Source of the DNA: Acidobacteriota bacterium
Lineage (GTDB): Bacteria; Acidobacteriota; Thermoanaerobaculia; Multivoradales; JAGPDF01
DNA length: 39,118 nucleotides
NCBI GenBank assembly: GCA_017860005.1
Contig: JAFNAE010000007.1
Location: 1-39,118, forward strand
Direction: 5' to 3'
The position numbers and the translations under genes were made by a program. Position 1 is the stretch's first letter. Each line of letters begins with the position of its first letter. Of the stretch, positions 33,677-39,118 are shown in pieces. The notes below the pieces were generated by a model. It had not been told where the DNA came from. It was given only the letters and a program-made list of their open reading frames with translations, and did not search any database.

Positions 33677-34501
33677 ATGATCCAGGAGCTGTTTCGCATC
33701 GGTCCACTCGCGATCAGCCCCTTCGGCGTCCTGCTCGTGGCGGCCTTCCTGGCCGCCTACCTCCAGTTGCAGCGCGGGCTCACCCGGCTCGGGATCGGCG
33801 ATCCCGACACCGCGAGCGCGCTGCTGTTCGCGGGCGGCGTGGGCGGCGTGCTGGGGGCCAAGATCTACTACGCGATCCTGCACGGCGACTGGCGGCTCCT
33901 GCTCGAGCGCTCGGGGCTGGTCTGGTACGGCGGCTTCGTCCTCGGCACCGCGGCAGTGGCCTGGACGATGCATCGCCGCCGGCTGCCGCCCTGGCCGACG
34001 CTCGACGCCCTGGCGCCCGCCCTGGCGCTCGGCTACGGCGTCGGCCGCGTCGGCTGCTTCCTGGTCGGTGACGACTACGGGGTGCCGACGACGCTGCCGT
34101 GGGGAATCGCCTACGCCGACGGGCTGCCGCCGACCACGGCCTACTACCTCCGCCGCGAGTTCGGCCTCGAGCTGCCGGCGTCGATCTCCGACGACACGCT
34201 CCTCTCCGTCCACCCGACCCAGCTCTACGAGACCGCGATCGCGCTCGCCATCTGGTGGATCGGCGTGCGCCTGCTGCGGCGGCGCCCGGCGCCCGGGCGC
34301 ACCGCCCTGGTCGTGTTCGCACTGCTCGCCCTCGAGCGCTTCGGCGTCGAGTTCCTGCGCGTCAAGGACGACCGCCTGCTGGGCGGGCTGACGCTCGCGC
34401 AGGCCATCAGCCTCGCCATCCTGGTCGCGGTGGCGGCACTCTGGCGCAGGCCGGGCGCGGCGGCGCCGCCGCCGCCCAGGGCCGCCGAGGCCCGGCGGTG
34501 A
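33677..34501 (+). CDS. lgt: Prolipoprotein diacylglyceryl transferase
   Basis: Inner-membrane enzyme that transfers diacylglycerol from phosphatidylglycerol to the lipobox cysteine of prolipoproteins. The 274-residue protein has about seven hydrophobic segments, [10 protein letters not shown], the Lgt signature in the form [16 protein letters not shown] (the usual GRxGNFxNGExYGxPT; Cys, Val and Asp replace Asn, Asn and Glu), HPTQLYE and the [13 protein letters not shown] segment. The signature substitutions are notable but the spacing is kept. TAGGAT lies 8 nt upstream of the ATG. The stop overlaps thiD. Pro/Ala-rich C-terminus. Confidence 0.9.
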   Translation: MIQELFRIGPLAISPFGVLLVAAFLAAYLQLQRGLTRLGIGDPDTASALLFAGGVGGVLGAKIYYAILHGDWRLLLERSGLVWYGGFVLGTAAVAWTMHRRRLPPWPTLDALAPALALGYGVGRVGCFLVGDDYGVPTTLPWGIAYADGLPPTTAYYLRREFGLELPASISDDTLLSVHPTQLYETAIALAIWWIGVRLLRRRPAPGRTALVVFALLALERFGVEFLRVKDDRLLGGLTLAQAISLAILVAVAALWRRPGAAAPPPPRAAEARR

Positions 34502-35313
34502 AGGCTCCGGGCCGGCCACGCCTGCTCTCGATCGCCGGCTCGGACTCGGGCGGCGGCGCGGGCATCCAGGCCGACCTCAAGACCTTCGCGGCCCACGGCG
34601 CCTACGGCATGACGGCGATCACCGCGCTCACCGCCCAGAACACGCTCGGCGTGCGCGCCGTGCACGCGGTGCCCGCGGCGTTCGTGGCGGCCCAGATCGA
34701 CGCGGTGTTCGAGGACCTGGGAGTGGACGCGGTGAAGATCGGCATGCTGGCGCGGCGCGAGATCGTGGAGGCGGTCGCCGACCGGCTCGAGGCCCACGCC
34801 GGGCCGCCGATCGTCCTCGATCCGGTGATGATCTCGGCGAGCGGCGACCCCCTGCTCGAGCCGGACGCGGTCGAGGCGATCCGCCTGCGTCTGATGCCCC
34901 TGGCCACGGTGACGACGCCCAACCTGCCCGAGGCGGCGCGCCTCGCGGGCCGGTCCGCGGCGAGCCTCGCCGAGCGCATCGAGCTGGCGCGCGAGCTCGG
35001 TCGCGCCACCCGCGCGGTGCTGCTCAAGGGCGCGCACGCCACCGGCGACGAGATCGTGGACCTGCTCTGGGACGGCCGCGAGCTCCACTGCTTCACCCAC
35101 GCGCGCGTCCCGACCCGCGCCGATCACGGCACCGGCTGCACGCTCTCCTCGGCGCTCGCGGCGAGACTGGCCGCGGGGGCCTCCCTGCCGGACGCCTGCC
35201 GGGGCGCCATCGACTGGCTGCAGGGCGCCCTGCTCCACGCCGAGCCGCTGGGGCACGGGCACGGGCCGGTCAACCACCTCTGGCAGCTCGCGGCGCGCGG
35301 GGGCTCGCCGTGA
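34498..35313 (+). CDS. thiD: Hydroxymethylpyrimidine (phosphomethylpyrimidine) kinase ThiD
   Basis: Ribokinase-fold enzyme that phosphorylates HMP and HMP-P in thiamine biosynthesis. Of 271 residues, it begins [29 protein letters not shown] (substrate pocket), with [35 protein letters not shown], and the ATP/anion-hole motif [19 protein letters not shown] with its catalytic Asp. GTG at 34498 overlaps the lgt stop and the gene's own stop overlaps ypdA, so lgt-thiD-ypdA form an operon. No thiE or thiC is adjacent. Confidence 0.94.
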   Translation: MKAPGRPRLLSIAGSDSGGGAGIQADLKTFAAHGAYGMTAITALTAQNTLGVRAVHAVPAAFVAAQIDAVFEDLGVDAVKIGMLARREIVEAVADRLEAHAGPPIVLDPVMISASGDPLLEPDAVEAIRLRLMPLATVTTPNLPEAARLAGRSAASLAERIELARELGRATRAVLLKGAHATGDEIVDLLWDGRELHCFTHARVPTRADHGTGCTLSSALAARLAAGASLPDACRGAIDWLQGALLHAEPLGHGHGPVNHLWQLAARGGSP

Positions 35314-36320
35314 GCGGCGACCCGCTCGACCTGCTCGTGGTGGGGGCCGGTCCGACCGGGATCGCCCTCGGCGCCGAAGCACGGCGCGCCGGGCTCGACT
35401 GCCTCCTGGTCGAGCGCGGGGCGCTGGTCGAGTCGCTGCTCGGCTATCCGGCCGAGATGGTGTTCTTCACCACTCGCGAGCGGCTCGAGATCGCCGGCGT
35501 GCCGTTCCCGCTCCCGGAGGAGAAGCCCAACCGGCGCCAGGCGATCGCCTACTACCAGGCGGTGGCGGCGGCCTTCCGGCTCGAGTGCGCGCTCCACGAG
35601 GAGGTGGAGTCGATCCGGCCCGGCGAGGACGGCTTCCGGGTGCGCTCCCGCGGTCGCGACGGCGAGGTGACCCGGCGCGCGCGTGCGGTGGCGGTGGCCA
35701 CCGGCTACTTCGCCAACCCGCTCCGGCTGGGGGTGCCGGGGGAGGACCGGCCCGAGGTGCGCCGGCGCTACCGCGAGCCCTGGGAGCACTTTGGCGAGGA
35801 CGTGGTCGTGGTCGGCGCCGGCAACTCCGGCGCGGAGGCGGCGCTGGAGCTGTTCCGGCACGGCGCCCGGGTCACCCTGGTCCACCGCGGCGCGGCGCTC
35901 AAGGAGACGGTCAAGTACTGGCTCAAGCCGGACCTCGAGAACCGCATCGCGGAGGGCTCGATCCAGGCCCTGTTCGAAGCCGAGGTGCTCGGCTTCGTGG
36001 ACGGGGCGGTGGTCGTCCGCCAGGGCGGCCGGGAGCGCCGCGTGCCGGCCCGGGCCGCCTACGTCCTGATCGGCTACGAGCCCGAGGTTCGCCTGCTCGA
36101 GGAGGCCGGGGTGACGGTCGATCCGGCGACCCGGATCCCGGCCTTCGACCCCGCCACCGGCGAAACCGACGTGCCCGGCCTCTACGTCGCCGGCACCGTC
36201 CAGGCCGGCCGCGAAACCCATCGCATCTTCATCGAGAACTCACGGGAGCACGGTCCAGCGATCGTGCGCCACCTGGCCGCCCGGCTCCGCCCCGGCGTCG
36301 GGGCGGTCGCGGCCGAGTGA
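35310..36320 (+). CDS. ypdA: YpdA-like NAD(P)H-dependent flavoprotein (putative bacillithiol disulfide reductase)
   Basis: A 336-residue thioredoxin-reductase-like flavoprotein. FAD motif VVGAGPTGIALG is at residues 10-21, then LLVERG, PAEMVFFTTRERLEIAGVPFP, KPNRRQAIAYYQ, a second dinucleotide motif VVVGAGNSGAEAALEL, and YVLIGYEPEVRLLEEAG; these order and wording fit the YpdA family. In YpdA a cysteine (Cys14 in staphylococcal numbering) lies in GGGPCG; here that position is Thr, so disulfide reduction by the standard route is uncertain. Partner BrxA lies at 6249. GTG start overlaps thiD. Confidence 0.82.
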   Translation: MSGDPLDLLVVGAGPTGIALGAEARRAGLDCLLVERGALVESLLGYPAEMVFFTTRERLEIAGVPFPLPEEKPNRRQAIAYYQAVAAAFRLECALHEEVESIRPGEDGFRVRSRGRDGEVTRRARAVAVATGYFANPLRLGVPGEDRPEVRRRYREPWEHFGEDVVVVGAGNSGAEAALELFRHGARVTLVHRGAALKETVKYWLKPDLENRIAEGSIQALFEAEVLGFVDGAVVVRQGGRERRVPARAAYVLIGYEPEVRLLEEAGVTVDPATRIPAFDPATGETDVPGLYVAGTVQAGRETHRIFIENSREHGPAIVRHLAARLRPGVGAVAAE

Positions 36321-36405
36321 GTCAGAGCCCGGAACGGGGATTGCACTACCTACCCGGGATCCGCGGGCGCCCTCCCGGCGACGCGAGCGAAAGGAGCAGG
36401 AGACC
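36321..36405. other. Intergenic region before the VWA genes
   Basis: 85 bp after ypdA. Apart from the AAGGAGCAGGAG ribosome site near 36390-36402 I see no -10 box, hairpin or repeat that I can support. Confidence 0.5.
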
Positions 36406-38079
36406 ATGACCCCAGGCGCGACGATCCTCCTTCCCGCCCTCTTGATCGGAGCCGTCGCCACGGCCGCCGTGGCGCAGCCTCCGGCGCCTCCTCCGGAGCT
36501 TCCGACCCCGGTCTTCGGCGAGGTCGTCGAGGTGCGGGTCATCAACCTGGAGGTCGTCGTCACCGACCGCGACGGCCTGCCGGTGACCGGGCTCGCGGCC
36601 GGCGACTTCCGGCTCCTCGTCGATGGCGAGGAGGTCCCGGTCCGCTACTTCACGGAGGTGCGCGGCGGCCAGGCAATCGAGTCCCCGGCGGCCGAGCCGG
36701 GCGCCGATGTGGCGGCCGTCCCCGACATCGTCCCCGGCTCGCCCGTGGGGACCAGCTACCTCGTCTTCGTCGACGATTTCTTCTCGATCGCCCGTGACCG
36801 CGACCGGGTGCTGAGGTCGCTTTCCGCCGAGCTGTCTCGACTGGGGCCCGAGGACCGCATGGCGATCGTGGCCTTCGATGGCATCGAGCTCGAGATGATC
36901 TCGACCTGGTCGAGCTCTGTGTCCGAGCTCGAGCGCGCCTTCCAGAAGGCGGTCAAGAGGCCCGCGCACGGCTTGCGCAGGGAATCGGAGAGGAGGAGCT
37001 TCCTCTCCGGCTCCCGCCGTATGGGCCAGACCGGGATCGGTGGGATGCCGAATCTGCCGGGCAACCGGCTCGAGATGGACGAGCGGTTCTACGCCGAGCT
37101 GCTCGAAGACCAGGTGAAGAGCACAGTCTCAGCCGCCGCCGCCGCGCTGCGGGGTTTCGCGAATCCGCCCGGGCGCAAGGTCATGCTGATGCTTTCCGGT
37201 GGCTGGCCCTACGACATCCCGGAGTACGTCACCCGGCAGTTCGGCCGCGCGATCACCGAGCCCCAGATCGAGAGCGGCGACCGCCTCTTCGCGCCGGTGG
37301 TGGAGACCGCCAACCGGCTCGGCTACACGCTCTACGCGGTCGACGTGCCCGGCCTCGCCACTGACGACGTCATCGACGCCAGCGAATTCGGGCGCACGGT
37401 GGTGAACGAGCAGTTCGCGAACTTCATACGGGAGAACAATATCCAGTACGGGCTCGAGTTCGTCTCGCAACAGACCGGCGGACGTGCGTTCGTCAACGCC
37501 GGACGCACCGCGGTGCTGGAGAACGCGGAGGCCGACACGCGTTCTTACTACTGGCTGGGCTTCGTGCCCGCCTGGCAGGGCGACGACCGCTCGCATCGGG
37601 TCGAGGCAGAGGTCCGGCGCGAAGGGCTCCGCGTGCGCAACAGATCCGGGTACCTCGACTCTTCGCGCAGCCGCGAGGTCTCGATGGCGGTCGAGAGCGC
37701 CTTGATGTTCGGCGGCGGGCCCAATCTGCGGCCGCTCGCCGCGTTGAAGGTCTCCACGCCCACCAAGTCCTCGGTCGGCAACATGCGCGTCAATGTGGAG
37801 CTGGCGGTGCCGGTCGCCGAGCTCACGATGCTGCCGGTCGGACGCCAGAGAGTGGCCGACCTCGAGTTGCGGGTCGCGGCCATCGACGAGCGCGGCGGGC
37901 GCAACGAGATCCCGGTGCTGCCGGTGCGCCTCGCAGTCGAGTCCGACCCCGCCCCGGGCCAGCTCGCCTACTACCGGACGACGCTCGAGCTGCGCCGGAT
38001 TCGCAACCGCGTGGCCGTGGCGTTGTACGATCCGGCTGCGGGCACGATCTGGTCGACCACGGTCGAGGTCGAGCCCTGA
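36406..38079 (+). CDS. Secreted VWFA-related Acidobacterial-type protein 1
   Basis: A 557-residue exported protein. Residues 1-23 form a signal peptide (AVA before QPP). The VWFA-related Acidobacterial domain covers about 38-330: EVVEVRVINLEVVVTDRDG, GLAAGDFRLLVDGEEV, then the VWA sheet start LVFVDDFFS and later KVMLMLSGGWPY. The MIDAS motif is degenerate (DDFFS rather than DxSxS), so metal-dependent adhesion is doubtful. The C-terminal ~200 residues form a beta-rich domain. AAGGAGCAGGAG precedes the ATG. Function unknown; typically surface or periplasmic. Followed by a homologue. Confidence 0.85.
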   Translation: MTPGATILLPALLIGAVATAAVAQPPAPPPELPTPVFGEVVEVRVINLEVVVTDRDGLPVTGLAAGDFRLLVDGEEVPVRYFTEVRGGQAIESPAAEPGADVAAVPDIVPGSPVGTSYLVFVDDFFSIARDRDRVLRSLSAELSRLGPEDRMAIVAFDGIELEMISTWSSSVSELERAFQKAVKRPAHGLRRESERRSFLSGSRRMGQTGIGGMPNLPGNRLEMDERFYAELLEDQVKSTVSAAAAALRGFANPPGRKVMLMLSGGWPYDIPEYVTRQFGRAITEPQIESGDRLFAPVVETANRLGYTLYAVDVPGLATDDVIDASEFGRTVVNEQFANFIRENNIQYGLEFVSQQTGGRAFVNAGRTAVLENAEADTRSYYWLGFVPAWQGDDRSHRVEAEVRREGLRVRNRSGYLDSSRSREVSMAVESALMFGGGPNLRPLAALKVSTPTKSSVGNMRVNVELAVPVAELTMLPVGRQRVADLELRVAAIDERGGRNEIPVLPVRLAVESDPAPGQLAYYRTTLELRRIRNRVAVALYDPAAGTIWSTTVEVEP

Positions 38080-38102
38080 GTCCCGAGGAGGACCCGATCC
38101 GG

Positions 38103-39118
38103 ATGAGCCGCCTGCCCCTTCACGCCCTGCTGGCGCTCGCGCTCGCCGCGAGCGCCGCCCCGGTCCGTTCGCAGGGCGCTGCCGAGCCCCCGCCCCCCGC
38201 GCCGCCTCCGGCGGCGGACTCCGCTCAGAAGCCTGCCTCCGAGGTGCCGGTCGAGCAGTTCTTCGAGAGCATCGACGTCAACGTGGTCAACGTGGACGTC
38301 TACGTCACGGACAGGAAGGGCAACCGGATACGCGGCCTGGGCAAGGACGACTTCGAGCTGCTCGAAGACGACAAGCCGATGACGATCACCAACTTCTACG
38401 CGGTGGAGGAGGGCGGGCCGGTGCGCAGCGAGCCCGCGCCCGCGGCGGCGCCCGCGCCGCCGCCCGCGGCGCCGCCGGCGGCCGCCGCTCCGGCTGCGGA
38501 GATCCCGGAGGACCAGCGGCTCCACCTGGTGGTCTACATCGACAACTGGAACATCAAGCCCTTCAACCGGAACCGCGTCTTCACCGGGATCCGCGAGATG
38601 CTGCGCTCGCGCCTGACGCGGGGCGACCGCGTCATGCTCATGACCTACGACCGGGAGCCCCACGTGCGGCGGCCCTTCACATCGGATCCGGTGACCATCG
38701 CCTCCGCGCTGTTCGAGATCGAGCGCCTCTCGGCGCAGGGTGTCCAGCAGGAGTCCGAGCGGCGGGAGGCACTGAGCGACATCGAAGCGGCCCGCGACGA
38801 GACCTCGGCGCTGATCCGCGCCCGCAGCTACGCCGACGCGGTCTACAACGACCTCTCGTTCGCGCTCGACTCGCTCAAGAACACGGTCTCCTCGCTGGCC
38901 GGGCTGCCCGGGCGCAAGGCGATCCTGTACGTCTCGGACGGCCTGCCCATGGTGGCCGGCGAGGACGCCTTCCATGCCGTGCAGGAGAAGTTCTCTTCGG
39001 CGACCGGCTCGGTGCTCGAGGCGCGCAACTACGACGCCTCGCGCCGCTACAAGGAGCTGGTCGCCTCGGCCAACGCCAACCGCATCACCTTCTACACCCT
39101 CGATGCGGCCGGGTTGCG
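38103..39118 (+). CDS. Secreted VWFA-related Acidobacterial-type protein 2 (cut by window end)
   Basis: The reading frame is open to the window end (338 codons visible). A signal peptide (about 1-22, VRSQ) precedes a Pro/Ala-rich linker. The family's beta motif follows: ESIDVNVVNVDVYVTDRKG and GLGKDDFELLEDDKP. After a second Pro/Ala-rich stretch the VWA-like domain begins LVVYIDNWNIKPFN and continues past ILYVSDGLPM. MIDAS is again degenerate (DNWN). It starts 23 bp after the previous stop with GAGGAGGA 10 nt upstream, so it is probably cotranscribed with its homologue. Confidence 0.85.
   Translation, partial: MSRLPLHALLALALAASAAPVRSQGAAEPPPPAPPPAADSAQKPASEVPVEQFFESIDVNVVNVDVYVTDRKGNRIRGLGKDDFELLEDDKPMTITNFYAVEEGGPVRSEPAPAAAPAPPPAAPPAAAAPAAEIPEDQRLHLVVYIDNWNIKPFNRNRVFTGIREMLRSRLTRGDRVMLMTYDREPHVRRPFTSDPVTIASALFEIERLSAQGVQQESERREALSDIEAARDETSALIRARSYADAVYNDLSFALDSLKNTVSSLAGLPGRKAILYVSDGLPMVAGEDAFHAVQEKFSSATGSVLEARNYDASRRYKELVASANANRITFYTLDAAGL

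Overview
The window looks like a chromosomal segment of a very GC-rich, diderm, aerobic or facultative bacterium. The best lineage clue is a pair of secreted proteins at the right end of the VWFA-related Acidobacterial type. Supporting clues are a TonB-dependent receptor with a carboxypeptidase-like N-terminal domain, an S9 peptidase, and a bacillithiol-type redox pair. I infer Acidobacteriota; the class cannot be settled from sequence alone. I see no phage, insertion sequence, CRISPR array, tRNA or rRNA.

Layout: (1) 1-4250: the 5' part of smc (minus strand) diverges from a pyrR-pyrB-pyrC-inositol monophosphatase operon whose genes overlap by 4 bp. (2) 4263-9826: LytM/M23 protein, double PilZ-like protein, bacilliredoxin BrxA with a small unknown protein and a DUF423 protein, P5C dehydrogenase, and a secreted unknown. 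(3) 9827-20490: TonB-dependent receptor, HACL2/ILVBL-like ThDP enzyme, EamA transporter, rhomboid protease with long-chain acyl-CoA synthetase, PLP dehydratase, S9 peptidase, and a strong terminator hairpin. (4) 20507-27341 (all minus): BON lipoprotein, B-box zinc-finger membrane protein, alpha-glucan phosphorylase, GH57 enzyme with a histone-like tail, and a DHH phosphoesterase. (5) 27425-32269: three tandem homologous ATP-grasp ligase genes, the middle one broken, converging on a broken FAD-linked oxidase. (6) 32266-39118: mgtE diverging from lgt-thiD-ypdA, then two VWA-domain secreted proteins, the last cut by the window end.

Functional links: the pyr operon carries two pyrimidine steps plus PyrR. 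GH57 and glucan phosphorylase form a glycogen/alpha-glucan module. BrxA and a YpdA-like reductase suggest bacillithiol-type thiol redox, although the YpdA-like protein lacks the usual cysteine. The three ATP-grasp genes form the least explained cluster and are the best candidate for an undescribed pathway.

A window-wide regulatory pattern is visible. At least ten start codons have a TANNNT-like -10 box only 7-12 nt upstream and no Shine-Dalgarno sequence, which points to leaderless transcripts. Others (brxA, pruA, the receptor, the BON lipoprotein, the VWA genes) have clear Shine-Dalgarno sites. Two genes, the second ATP-grasp and the FAD oxidase, each miss roughly 45-55 conserved codons with a frame change. 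This could be real gene decay or an assembly problem.
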